This document shows positions 1 to 10,278 of a stretch of DNA of 64,000 bases, piece by piece. Position 1 is the stretch's first letter. Each line of letters begins with the position of its first letter. The translations under genes were made by a program, and so were the position numbers. The DNA is from JAKAVN01 sp963734845 (GTDB lineage: Bacteria; Desulfobacterota; Binatia; Binatales; Binataceae), in contig CAVTIS010000017.1 in the NCBI GenBank assembly GCA_963734845.1, positions 1-64,000 on the forward strand, written 5' to 3'. Under the pieces are notes generated by a model. The model had not been told where the DNA came from and ran no database searches. It saw only the letters and a list, made by a program, of their open reading frames with translations.

Positions 1-73
1 CTGGTTCACCGAAGGCTTCGACACCGCGGATTTGAAAGAAGCCAAGGCTTTGCTAAAGCAACTAAGCGGATAG
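1..73 (+). CDS. C-terminal end of a cyclase/STAND/TPR protein (5' truncated by window edge)
   Basis: The first 73 bases read in frame 2 as the last 23 codons of a protein ending at TAG. The encoded tail (WFTEGFDTADLKEAKALL...) is nearly identical to the C-termini of the two full-size cyclase proteins that follow (WFTEGFDTADLKDAK...). This is therefore the end of a third tandem paralogue whose body lies to the left of the window. Only the terminal segment after the TPR region is visible, so nothing can be said about whether that copy is intact. Family assignment is firm because of the paralogue match; function is inferred from the neighbours. Confidence 0.85.
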   Translation, partial: WFTEGFDTADLKEAKALLKQLSG

Positions 74-879
74 GCACGCTCGTTCGGCGCCCCGAATCCC
101 GTTTTTTTTGCGACGTGATTCTGTCCGACTGCTCACGTCGAAAGCTTCCTGTGCGTCGACTCGATGAATAATTAGCAGCTAACTTTCGTTTACACTTAAT
201 CGATGCGCCGCTACGCATGCATAGCAACACGCGCGCAAAGATCCCTACCAAATAGTATTTTCCATTTCTGGCACTGAGATTGCGTCTCCTTTCGGGCGAC
301 TGGATAGAGAACAGAATCAGACGAGAAGGCGCGATGACGCAATCCCAAGGTTCGCGATCGAGTGCGACGCCCCGGGACCCGAAGAAATCAGACGGAAATG
401 TTACCCGGGGGTGCTCGCCGTAGTGCAGTGTTGTTCACGCTCATTGGAGAGGCGCCGTTTGTGGTCGGTTCCATCGCGCCGATACTTGGCCCGAACGTCT
501 CGCGGCAAACCTCATATAGGTATGTGCAATTCTTCGGTCAGCGGTGGCACCTGGTCGTTGGCTACCAAGAATCCGAAAAGATTTTCGATTACAATCCGGA
601 TTGGACCATTAAAATAATTCGCGAACGAGTGATCGTAGCTTTCAGGCTCACTCAGTGTCAGCCGCCTCTTTCTCTCTTTAATCTTTCGGGTGTGGAACTA
701 CCGGATACGGCGTCGACTGACGCTGCAGGAATCAATCCTGGCGACCACCTGGTGCTAGGACCAAGCAAGGCAAACTCCGGAACCATCATCGGATGTCGCG
801 CGAGCTTCATGTGGCGCGCTGCCCCTATCCCTCGCGGAGTGATACAAGAAGGGCCAGTTCCCGGAGCTAGGGTGATTCG
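74..879. other. Non-coding gap between cyclase paralogues
   Basis: About 800 bases separate the tail of the first cyclase paralogue from the next one. The base composition is lower in GC than the flanking genes and no ORF here has a convincing start, ribosome binding site or recognisable motif. One open frame (362-1153, plus) runs through the gap but overlaps 270 bases of the real downstream gene. The other two intergenic spaces in the array are very different in size (14 bases between copies 2 and 3), so this gap may be the site of a lost gene or an insertion. I see no repeat or hairpin of note. Confidence 0.5.
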
Positions 880-3800
880 ATGCACTGCTCCAGGTGCGGC
901 TCAGAAAATCCCGACGGTGCGAAATTCTGCGACGGGTGCGCAGCACCGCTCGCGCTGCACTGCCCCTCGTGCGGGACCTCGAATAGAGCGGGAGCAAAGT
1001 TCTGCATCGAATGCGCCGCTGCGCTCGGAGCCGTCCCTGTCGCGGCAAGATCTTCTGGAACAGCCCAACCTGCGCGGCCTGAAAAAGGCGCCATCGCTTT
1101 CGGCGCGCCGGTCGAACCTCACGACGTACCCGACGGCGAGCGCAAGACGGTGACCGCCTTGTTCGCCGATATCAAGGGCTCGACCGAGCTGATGCGCGAC
1201 CTCGACCCGGAGGAGGCGCGGGCGACCGTCGATCCGGTGCTGAATCTGATGATGGTGGCGGTGCATCGCTACGGCGGCTATGTGGCGCAATCGACGGGCG
1301 ACGGAATTTTCGCGCTGTTCGGCGCGCCGGTGGCGCATGAAGACCATCCGCAACGCGCACTGCACGCGGCGCTGGCAATGCAGGAGGAGTTGCGCCGCTA
1401 TGCCGACCGCCTGCGCGCGGACGGCAAGATTCCCGTTGAAGCCCGCGTAGGAGTGAATACGGGCGAAGTGGTGGTGCGGACGATCGAGACCGGAGGACAT
1501 ACCGAGTACACGCCGGTCGGTCATGTCACGAACCTTGCGGCGCGGATGCAGACAGCGGCGCCGTCGGGATCCGTCGCGGCAAGCGAGGCGACGCGGCGAT
1601 TGTGCGAGGGCTATTTCGAGTTCCGGGCGCTGGGACCGACGGCAGTGAAAGGGCTCGACGCCCCGGTCCAGGTTTACGAGGTGGTGCGCGCCGGGCCGTT
1701 GCGGACGCACTTCCAACTCTCGGCGCACCGCGGGCTGACCCGGTTCGTCGGGCGCGAGCGCGAGATGGCGTCGATGGCCGGCGCGCTGGAGCAGGCCAGG
1801 GCGGGACACGGGCAGATCGTCGCGGCAGTTGGCGAGGCGGGCGCGGGCAAGTCGCGCCTGATGTACGAGTTCAAGGCCACTATCTCGCACGGCTGCAAAG
1901 TGCTGGAGGCGTACTCGGTCTCGCACGGCAAGGCATCGGCCTGGCTGCCGGTGCTGGAGCTGCTGCGCGGCTATTTTGGTATTCAGGACGCGGACGATCC
2001 GGCCACGCGACGCGAGAAAGTCCGTGCTACGCTTGCCGCGCTCGACCCGGCACTGAACGAAGTGCTGCCATACCTGCTGGGGCTGCTCGGAATACAGGAA
2101 GGCCCCGATCCGCTGGCCCAGATGGACCCGCAGATCCGGCGTCGGCGCACGCTCGAAGCGATCAAACGGATCATCTTACGCAAGTCGCTGAAGCACACGC
2201 TTGTGGTGATCTTCGAGGACCTTCATTGGATCGACTCCGAGACCCAAGCATTGCTCGACCTACTCGCCGACAGCGGCGCTGGCGCGCGCTTGCTGCTGCT
2301 CGTCAACTACCGTCCTGAGTACCGCCATGAATGGTCGGGCAGGGGCCACTACTTGCAGCTCAGGCTCGACCCCCTGGGCGGCGAAAACGGCGCGGCAATG
2401 CTGGCGGCGCTGCTCGGTGGAGGCGTGGAACTCGAAGCACTAAAGCGACTGATTCTCAAGCGCACCGAGGGCAATCCGTTCTTCATCGAGGAGATGGTGC
2501 GGGCCCTGTTCGACGAGGGCGCGCTGGTCCGCAATGGCGCAGTGAAGGTTGCACGCTCGCTGTCGCAACTTCGTCTGCCGCCGACGGTACAGGGCATCCT
2601 GGCCTCGCGTATCGACCGGCTTTCGGCGGAGCAGAAGGAACTGCTCCAGACCCTCGCGGTGATCGGTCGGGAGTCGCCGCTTGGCCTGATCAGGAAAGTG
2701 GCCTCCGGGGCAGAGCCGCAACTGGAGCGGATGCTTGCAGATTTGCGGGCGACCGAGTTCATCTACGAGCAGCCGACGCTCACCGATGCTGAGTACATCT
2801 TCAAGCACGCGCTCACGCAGGAGGTGGCCTACAGCTCACTGCTAATCGAACGTCGCAAGCTTTTGCACCAACGTGCCGGGCAAGCCTTGGAATCGATGTT
2901 CGCCGACCAGTTGGACGACCATCTGGGCCAGTTGGCACATCATTTCAGACGCAGTGATAACGTCAGCAAGGCGGTCGAATATCTCGGGCGCGCAGGGCAG
3001 CAAGCGTTACAGCGCTCTGCGCATGCTGAGGCGATCGGTGGTCTCACTGCGGCGATAGATCTGCTGCAAAGGCTACCGGACGGCCCCGAGCATGTTCGGC
3101 GAGAATTGCGCCTCCAGTTGGCGCTTGGATCAGCGTCAATCCCGGTTACAGGCTGGGCCGCGCTGGAAGTGGAGCGAGCTTTCACTCGCGCGCGGGAGCT
3201 GTGTGAGCGGCTGGGCAACCCTCCGGAGCTTTTCCCGGCCTTGTTTGGGCTGTGGACCATGTACTTCATTCGAGCGGAGTTCCGTGCGGCCTACGAGCTT
3301 GGCGAACAGCTTCTGCAGCGGGCGCAGGAAGCGCACAGGCCAGCGCTCTTGCTGTTAGCGCATCAAGCTCTCGGAGACACCTTGTTCAACATGGGAGAGT
3401 TGCTTCTCGCCAGCGAGCATCTTGAAATGGCAATCTCCCTGTATAACCGCGAGAGTCATCGGCCGCGCGGATTCCGCCATGGTGGGGTTGATGCCAAGGT
3501 AAATTGTCTCTCATACGCAGCCCGGACTCTCTGGACCCTGGGCTACCCAGACCGGGCTCTCGAGAGAACCAATGAATGTATCGCATTAGCTCGAGCGCTA
3601 GCCCATCCCCATACTCTGGCTTTCGCCGAAAGTGCTGTCGGCCGGCTCCATCGATGGCGTCGAGAAGCACGCGCGGCTCGAGAGACTGCGGAGCGTCTGA
3701 TGGCACTCTCTACCGAGCACGGATTTATCTTCTGGTTAGCGGTGGCCAATATTCTGCACGGCTGGGCGATGGCCGAACAGGGGCGCAACCAAGAGGCTAT

Positions 3801-4263
3801 TGCGCAGATACAGGAAGGTCTTGCCGCGCTTCGTGCGGCAGGGGCGGAAGTCGAGCGGCCGGAAAACCTTAGTCTGCTGGCCGAGGCCTGCACGAAAACG
3901 GATCGCCTAGACGACGGGCTAAGTGCTGTGACGGAAGCGCTGGCCGCCGCAGATAAACATCAAAACCATTACTATGAGGCTGAGACGCATCGGCTCAAAG
4001 GCGAGTTGTTGCTGAGGCAGGTCAATGCCGTTGCGTTGGAAGCGCAAAACTGCTTTCAGCAGGCGATTGATATCGCGCGCAAGCAGAGCGCCAAATCGTG
4101 GGAATTGCGCGCGACAATGAGTCTCGCGCGGCTGCTCGCGCAGCAGAATAAACGCGACGAAGCGCGCGCGATGCTCGCCGAGATCTACGGCTGGTTCACC
4201 GAGGGCTTCGACACCGCCGACCTGAAAGACGCCAAGGCGCTGCTCGACGAACTGGACATCTAG
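880..4263 (+). CDS. Double zinc ribbon - class III nucleotide cyclase - STAND/AAA ATPase - TPR signalling protein
   Basis: A 1127-residue cytosolic multidomain protein. Residues 1-45 hold two four-cysteine zinc ribbons (Cys3, 6, 17, 20 and Cys28, 31, 42, 45). Residues about 87-270 are a class III cyclase catalytic domain with both metal-binding aspartates (D97 in FADIKGS, D141 in STGDG) and the transition-state Asn218 and Arg222 (TNLAAR). The position usually holding the adenine-selecting Asp is His215. An AAA/STAND NTPase follows, with Walker A GEAGAGKS at 318-325 and Walker B LVVIFEDLHWID at about 441-452. The remaining roughly 500 residues are TPR-like helical repeats. Such proteins are thought to make cAMP-like messengers in response to ligands sensed by the STAND/TPR part; the ligand here is unknown. 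The next paralogue starts 14 bases downstream. The start is set by the first zinc-ribbon Cys two codons after the ATG and by a GGAG upstream. Confidence 0.9.
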   Translation: MHCSRCGSENPDGAKFCDGCAAPLALHCPSCGTSNRAGAKFCIECAAALGAVPVAARSSGTAQPARPEKGAIAFGAPVEPHDVPDGERKTVTALFADIKGSTELMRDLDPEEARATVDPVLNLMMVAVHRYGGYVAQSTGDGIFALFGAPVAHEDHPQRALHAALAMQEELRRYADRLRADGKIPVEARVGVNTGEVVVRTIETGGHTEYTPVGHVTNLAARMQTAAPSGSVAASEATRRLCEGYFEFRALGPTAVKGLDAPVQVYEVVRAGPLRTHFQLSAHRGLTRFVGREREMASMAGALEQARAGHGQIVAAVGEAGAGKSRLMYEFKATISHGCKVLEAYSVSHGKASAWLPVLELLRGYFGIQDADDPATRREKVRATLAALDPALNEVLPYLLGLLGIQEGPDPLAQMDPQIRRRRTLEAIKRIILRKSLKHTLVVIFEDLHWIDSETQALLDLLADSGAGARLLLLVNYRPEYRHEWSGRGHYLQLRLDPLGGENGAAMLAALLGGGVELEALKRLILKRTEGNPFFIEEMVRALFDEGALVRNGAVKVARSLSQLRLPPTVQGILASRIDRLSAEQKELLQTLAVIGRESPLGLIRKVASGAEPQLERMLADLRATEFIYEQPTLTDAEYIFKHALTQEVAYSSLLIERRKLLHQRAGQALESMFADQLDDHLGQLAHHFRRSDNVSKAVEYLGRAGQQALQRSAHAEAIGGLTAAIDLLQRLPDGPEHVRRELRLQLALGSASIPVTGWAALEVERAFTRARELCERLGNPPELFPALFGLWTMYFIRAEFRAAYELGEQLLQRAQEAHRPALLLLAHQALGDTLFNMGELLLASEHLEMAISLYNRESHRPRGFRHGGVDAKVNCLSYAARTLWTLGYPDRALERTNECIALARALAHPHTLAFAESAVGRLHRWRREARAARETAERLMALSTEHGFIFWLAVANILHGWAMAEQGRNQEAIAQIQEGLAALRAAGAEVERPENLSLLAEACTKTDRLDDGLSAVTEALAAADKHQNHYYEAETHRLKGELLLRQVNAVALEAQNCFQQAIDIARKQSAKSWELRATMSLARLLAQQNKRDEARAMLAEIYGWFTEGFDTADLKDAKALLDELDI

Positions 4264-4277
4264 CGGCAAACATCGCC

Positions 4278-7200
4278 ATGACCTGCGCTAAGTGCAAAAC
4301 GGAAAACCCTGAGGGCCTGAAATTTTGCATCGAATGCGGCGGTGCATTAAAGGCTGGATGCCCCGCGTGCGGATTTGAAAACCTGCCGATGGCGAAGTTC
4401 TGCGGTCATTGCGGCGCATCGCTAGTCGCGGCATCGCGACCGTTGGAAAATGAATCAAGCCAGGTCCCGGTTCGAGTAGCCGATGCGCCCGCAGCCGATA
4501 CTCTTGAAGGCGAGCGTAAAACGGTCACCGCTTTGTTTGCGGATATCAAGGGTTCGACCGAGCTGATGCGCGATCTCGATCCCGAGGAGGCGCGCGCGAT
4601 CGTCGATCCGGTGCTGCAGCTTATGATGGCGGCGGTGCATCGCTACGGCGGCTACGTCGCGCAATCGACCGGCGACGGCATCTTCGCCATGTTCGGCGCG
4701 CCGGTGGCCCACGAGGATCATCCGCAACGCGCACTTCATGCGGCGCTGGCGATGCAGGAGGAGTTGCATCGCTTTGCCGACCGTCTGCGCGCGGAGGGCA
4801 ACATTCCGGTTGAAGCACGCGTCGGGGTGAACACGGCGAAGTGGTGGTGCGAACGATTGAGACCGGAGGCCATACAGAATACACGCCGGTCGGGCATGTA
4901 ACCAATCTGGCGGCGCGGATGCAGACTGCGGCGCCCGCGGGTTCGATCGCCGTCAGTGATGCCACGCAGCGACTGTGCGAGGGATACTTCGAGTTCCGGG
5001 CGCTGGGGCCGACCTCAATAAAGGGACTCGATGTACCGGTCGAGGTGTACGAGGTGGTGCGCGCCGGGCCGCTTAGGACGCACTTCCAGCTCTCGGCGCG
5101 GCGCGGGCTGACGAAATTCGTCGGCCGCGAGCGCGAGATGACGGCGATGGCCGGCGCACTGGAGCAGGCCAAGGCTGGCCACGGGCAGATCGTTGCGGCA
5201 GTTGGCGAGGCGGGCGCAGGCAAGTCGCGCCTCATGTACGAGTTCAAGGCCACCATCCCGGACAGATGCAAAGTGCTGGAGGCGTACTCGGTCTCGCACG
5301 GCAAGGCATCGGCCTGGCTGCCGGTGATCGAGCTGCTGAAGAGCTATTTCGAGGTCGTCGACGAGGACGACGACAGTCGCCGGTCTGAGAAGGTCGAGGC
5401 CAAAGTGCGTGGCCTCGACCCGGCGCTCGCGGACACGCTGCCCTACATCCTGAGCCTGATGGGTATCGCGGGCGCTGGTGCGTCACTGGCGATGATGGAC
5501 GCGCAGATAAGACGCCGGCGCACGCTGGAGGCGGTCAAGCGGATCATCATCCGCGAGAGCCTTAAGCAACCGCTGGTGGTGATCTTCGAGGACCTGCACT
5601 GGATCGACGCCGAGACCCAGGAGCTTCTGGACCTGCTCGTGGACGGCCTCGCCAGTACGCGCATCCTTATGCTGGTCAACTACCGGCCCGAGTACCATCA
5701 CGAGTGGGGCAACCGCGCCTGTTGTACGGAGCTCCGCCTCGATCCGCTAGGGGGTCAGAGCGCCGACGCGATGCTTGATGCGCTGCTCGGCGGGGACGCG
5801 AGCCTGCAATCTCTCAAGCGGCTGATCATCGAGAAAACCCAAGGCAATCCTTTCTTCATGGAGGAGATTGTGCGGGCGTTGGTCGAGCAGGGCGTGCTGG
5901 TCCGCAATGGCGCCACCAGGCTGACCACACCGCTGATTGAGATTCGCGTTCCGGTCAGTGTCCACGGTATCCTGGCATCACGTATAGATGCACTGCCGGC
6001 GGCGGAGAAAAACCTGCTGCAGACCTTGGCGGTCATCGGCAAAGGCTTCTCACTGAATCTGGTCAAGCAAATGACCGCCAGTCCAGACGATCGGCTGGAG
6101 CCGATGTTGAAGAGTTTGCAGGCCGGCGAGTTCATCTACGAGCAACCCGCATTGGGCGAAGCGGAATATACCTTTAAGCACGCGCTGACCCAGGAAGTCG
6201 CGTACAACTCGATGTTGATGGAGCGGCGCCGGCTCTTGCACGAGCGCACAGGTCAGGCGATCGAGGCGCTGTTCAAGGATCGGATCGACGATCATCTGGC
6301 CGAGCTGGCGCACCATTACAGCCGCACTGCCAACAAGCGCAAGGCCGTAGAGTATCTGTTTCGCGCCGGGCGCCAGGCCGAAGCGCGCTTCGCGTACTCC
6401 GAAGCGGTCAGCAGGCTTTCCAGTGCGCTGGAGTTCCTTAAGCAGTTGCCCGACTCCACTGAACGGGCGCGACAAGAGCTTTCACTGCGAGCCGTCCTAT
6501 GGCGAAGCCTTTCCAATGGGAAAGGCTGGGCGGCGGCGGAATTGGAGCCTGTGTACGCGAGAGCGCGCGAGTTGTGCGCGCAGATCCCCGACCCTGCTCT
6601 CGCCTTTCGTGTTCTTCATGGACAATGGCTAATGCGCTGGTGGAAGCGGGAGCTGCACGGCGCTCTCGAATTCGCTGACGAACTTCTGGCTGCCGCCAAC
6701 GACGTGAAAGATCCGGCGATGATAATGGTCGCGAACTTCGCGCGCGGCGTGAGCCTTCTTGAGCTTGGCGAACTAATTTCTGCGAATGAGCACCAGGAGA
6801 AGGCACTTGCGGTTTTCGACCTCCGGCAGCCTCTTTCCGCGGGGTTGGAAAACTCCAGGGTGAGTTCGTTCGGCTGGTTACACGGTGGCCTGTTCAGTCT
6901 TGGCTATCCCGAACGGGCCTTGGCGAAATCGCGCGAAATGCTGGAGGTTGCCGAGCGGGCTTCCAACCCCGGCGTTTTGGTTTTCGCTTCCTACCAGGCG
7001 GCCTACCATCAATTGGAACAGGGCTATACCACGGCCGCACAAAAGCGCGCTGAACATGTGATAGCTGTCACTGAAGAGTTAGGGCTCGCGAGCATTTCGG
7101 CAATGGCGACCACTTGCTATGGCGCTGCTCTGATCGTCCAAGGACGCTACGAGGAGGGCATCGCCGCAATGCGCCGCGGCTTCACCGCTTTCCGCGCTAC

Positions 7201-7642
7201 TGGGGGAACGCCGCGCATTCGGGATTTGTGTTTTCTGGCTTCCGGACTCGGACAAGCCGGACGGCCCCAGGAAGCGCTTGAGGTCGTCGAGGAAGGCTTG
7301 GCTTCCGTCGCAAAAACCGGGGAGCAGATCGCAAGTCCGTCACTACATCGCGTCGAAGGCGAGTTGTTGCTGGCGCAGACCCCCTCCGACGGCGTCAAAG
7401 CGGAGCTATGTTTCCGCACGGCGATCGAAATCGCCAGGGGACAAAGCGCGAGATTAGAGGAGTTGCGCGCCACGACGAGTCTCGCCCGGCTGCTCGCGAA
7501 ACAGGGCCGCCGCGCCGAAGCGCGCACGATGCTCGCCGAGATCTACTGCTGGTTTACCGAAGGCTTTGACACCGCCGACCTCAAAGACGCCAAGAGGCTG
7601 CTCGACCGACTAGCGCATAGCCTGTCCGTTTGGGCGCCTTGA
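4278..7642 (+). pseudogene. Second cyclase/STAND/TPR paralogue, interrupted by a 1-nt frameshift in the cyclase domain
   Basis: This is the same architecture as the preceding gene: zinc ribbons (CAKCKTENPEGLKFCIECG and a second set), cyclase domain, Walker A GEAGAGKS, Walker B LVVIFEDLHWID and TPR tail. The reading frame is broken near 4835/4836. The intact paralogue reads aatacgggcgaagtgg (NTGEV) where this copy reads aacacggcgaagtgg, with one G missing, so translation from 4278 stops at 4901. From about 4841 the original frame runs on for 933 codons to 7642. Restoring one G gives a protein of about 1121 residues, matching the 1127-residue sister. The lesion lies between the second metal aspartate and the transition-state Asn/Arg, so the upstream product would have no working cyclase. 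Either it is a real pseudogene, or the downstream part is made separately from the GTG at 4841 as a cyclase-less STAND protein, or the deletion is a short-homopolymer assembly error. Confidence 0.85.
5267..5326 (+). repeat. 60-base segment identical to 1894-1953 in the sister gene
   Basis: By direct comparison 5267-5326 and 1894-1953 are identical over 60 bases, including all third codon positions. They lie just after Walker A, in the segment encoding CKVLEAYSVSHGKASAWLPV. The surrounding cyclase and ATPase regions are also very similar, while the TPR tails have diverged strongly. That contrast points to recent recombination or gene conversion between the tandem copies. Confidence 0.85.
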
Positions 7643-7698
7643 ACGCACATTGTCGGCACAGCATTTCTGCCTCTTTGCATATTTGATACTCATTGCAC

Positions 7699-7815
7699 CT
7701 GGCAGATGATGACGGCGTGGATGTGGAACGCAGGCTGACTGATAGGATCTCCGCCGATGTCCACGGCTACAGCGGCCTCATGTGGGGAATCACGGGGCGA
7801 CACTTGTTACTCTGA
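7699..7815 (+). pseudogene. Decayed N-terminus of another class III cyclase
   Basis: In frame from 7702 the sequence reads ADDDGVDVERRLTDRISADV, then HGYSGLM, then a stop at 7813-7815. This closely resembles the N-terminus common to another branch of class III cyclases (pattern M-A-x-x-x-VERRLxAILxADVxGYSRLM), in which the aspartate of the ADV motif binds metal. The expected ATG is CTG at 7699 and homology fades after about 30 codons, so only a fragment is left. It belongs to a different subtype from the zinc-ribbon cyclases upstream. The call rests on one motif block recognised by eye. Confidence 0.5.
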
Positions 7816-8181
7816 CCAGCCTAGCCCAACCTGCGTCCCCGCATTCCCTCTGTTATATACCGTGAGGTCCTTCAAGTTCGCATCTTAGCCCACCTTGTCG
7901 GTGGCTCGCCGCGTCGCGCGTCCTTGGCCAGGCAAAAAATTCTGGCCTATGTCCGCAGAGGCGACTCGTCCTCGCGGTCCAAAATCTTCACCCCTACTAG
8001 CCGCCCCTGCCGCATTTTTCCCCTCGACCTCTGATCCCAGCGAGAGGTCGAGGGCAAAAGCTGTTTAGCCTCTTGTTCCATGCCAGCGACTTCGCAAATC
8101 CGGCCGAAGTTCTTCTCCGCCTCCTCTCCGCTCAAGAAAAAAAGCAATCGGGTCGCCGATAAGTCTCGGTGAAATCAGAAT

Positions 8182-8284
8182 GCCGTACGGCACGGTACGG
8201 TGTTTAACGTGCTATTTATCAAGAAAGATATTGATACTCGTGCATCTTTCTACACAGTACAGTATCGGACGAGTTCTATATATA
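8182..8284 (+). promoter_or_regulatory. Repeat-rich putative regulatory/arm-site region upstream of the excisionase-like gene
   Basis: A perfect 10-base palindrome gccgtacggc (8182-8191) overlaps a direct repeat of gtacgg with a 10-base period (8185 and 8195). An 8-base perfect inverted repeat agaaagat/atctttct (8222-8229 and 8244-8251) follows with a 14-base spacer, then an AT-rich stretch ending in ctatatata. A TTGATA at 8231-8236 could serve as a -35 element. Such clustered short repeats upstream of xis/int genes are typical of integrase or excisionase arm sites or a repressor operator. The functional reading is inference; the repeats are directly visible. Confidence 0.35.
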
Positions 8285-8567
8285 GTGTCCGTGTGAAATG
8301 ATTATAGGCCCTTGACATTGGATGTAGTAGTGTAGTTGGCTTGTCACGTGGCGGATGCGGGGTGGTTGCGGAGGAGTTTGCCGCATGCCAGCCAAGCAGC
8401 CAATTTCGATTCGCAGCTCAGCCGAACGGATGTCTCTCGCAGGCCGGCTCACTCCTCGCAACTCATCCCGAATAACCGCGGGCGTTTCTCAAGCGCAATC
8501 GAAGGGTCAACCTTTCGAGGGCGCGCCGCGGCTCATCCACGGACTCAAGTTCGAAGGAGTTACGGAC

Positions 8568-8811
8568 ATGCAAGGACCGAAGGACCCTGGCAACAACGGG
8601 AGCCGCCGACCATCCGACCCGTCGATCTCCGATCATGAGTACCTTACAGTGGTCGAGGCGGCGGCTAGAGCGAGGCTTTCGCCCAAGACCCTCTATAACT
8701 GGATCAGCATGGGCAAGATCGCGCGCTGTGACGGCGTGCACCACGCCGGGCGCAAGGTTGTGATTCATTGGATGACGTTCGAAGCAATGGTTCTGCGAGG
8801 AGGTGATCCAC

Positions 8812-8825
<14 letters not shown>
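8568..8825 (+). CDS. Small helix-turn-helix protein, probable excisionase/recombination directionality factor
   Basis: An 85-residue protein with a MerR/HTH_17-like excisionase core. The segment YLTVVEAAARARLSPKTLYN is followed by WISMGKI and a basic stretch ending in a Val-Ile-His-Trp strand, the usual layout of phage and plasmid excisionases (DNA bending at att arm sites). The start at 8568 is chosen because AAGGAG lies at 8554-8559, 8 bases upstream. The open frame extends further left to 8355, but those codons are low-complexity and have no ribosome site. Its 3' end overlaps the start of the integrase gene (stop at 8823-8825, integrase start at 8812), implying translational coupling. It could equally be a small repressor of the element. 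No nuclease or transposase domain is visible. Confidence 0.7.
8798..8809 (+). promoter_or_regulatory. Full-length Shine-Dalgarno sequence setting a TTG start for the integrase
   Basis: The 12 bases aggaggtgatcc are a perfect complement to the conserved 3' end of 16S rRNA (GGATCACCTCC). The core AGGAGG (8798-8803) sits 8 bases before TTG at 8812, ideal spacing. This makes TTG 8812 a better start than the GTG at 8803 that lies inside the site itself. The site is within the end of the upstream excisionase-like gene. Confidence 0.8.
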
Positions 8826-10151
<1,326 letters not shown>

Positions 10152-10160
10152 CTGCATTGG

Positions 10161-10189
10161 AGTCTAGGGTTGCAGAATAAATGAGTCAA
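10161..10189 (-). promoter_or_regulatory. Sigma-70-type promoter of tRNA-Gly
   Basis: On the minus strand TTGACT (10189-10184) is followed after exactly 17 bases by TAGACT (10166-10161). That places transcription start a few bases before the mature tRNA 5' end at 10151. Both hexamers match the consensus at 5 of 6 (-35) and 4 of 6 (-10) positions. The promoter is left intact by integration because the element sits on the 3' side of the tRNA. Confidence 0.7.
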
Positions 10190-10278
10190 ATCCGCCAGCC
10201 GCGACCGCCCAGGCGCGCGGTTGCCATGTCGGAAATGAGTTTCGGCAAAAGTGAAGCGAGAAGGGTGAAAAAGGAAGC

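Larger units (their letters stand above)
7643..8567. other. Gap between the cyclase array and the integration module
   Basis: This stretch of about 920 bases lacks a convincing intact gene. It contains the decayed start of another cyclase (listed separately at 7699-7815) and, towards its right end, an AT-richer segment with short inverted and direct repeats (8182-8284) just before the excisionase-like gene. A minus-strand frame at 7947-8147 is short, has no recognisable motif and no ribosome binding site. The junction between chromosome and integrated element probably lies in or left of this gap, but I could not find a convincing second copy of the tRNA-Gly 3' end. Confidence 0.5.

Noticed and set aside
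292..305. Possible left att copy for the tRNA-Gly element (cgggcgactgg)
   Set aside because: Only about 10 of 11 bases match the tRNA end and the similarity does not extend; this is expected by chance in GC-rich DNA.
362..1153. 263-codon plus-strand frame before the first full cyclase gene
   Set aside because: It overlaps 270 bases of the certain cyclase gene, has no ribosome binding site, and its overlapping part is out-of-frame GC-rich sequence. The unique part has no recognisable motif.
880..7642. Naming the cyclase array as an anti-phage signalling system
   Set aside because: No messenger-gated effector (nuclease, membrane pore, NADase) is encoded nearby, and the same architecture is widespread outside defence islands. 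It is kept only as a hypothesis in the findings.
8355..8567. N-terminal extension of the excisionase-like frame
   Set aside because: The codons upstream of 8568 are low complexity, no start there has a ribosome site, and AAGGAG fits the 8568 ATG exactly.
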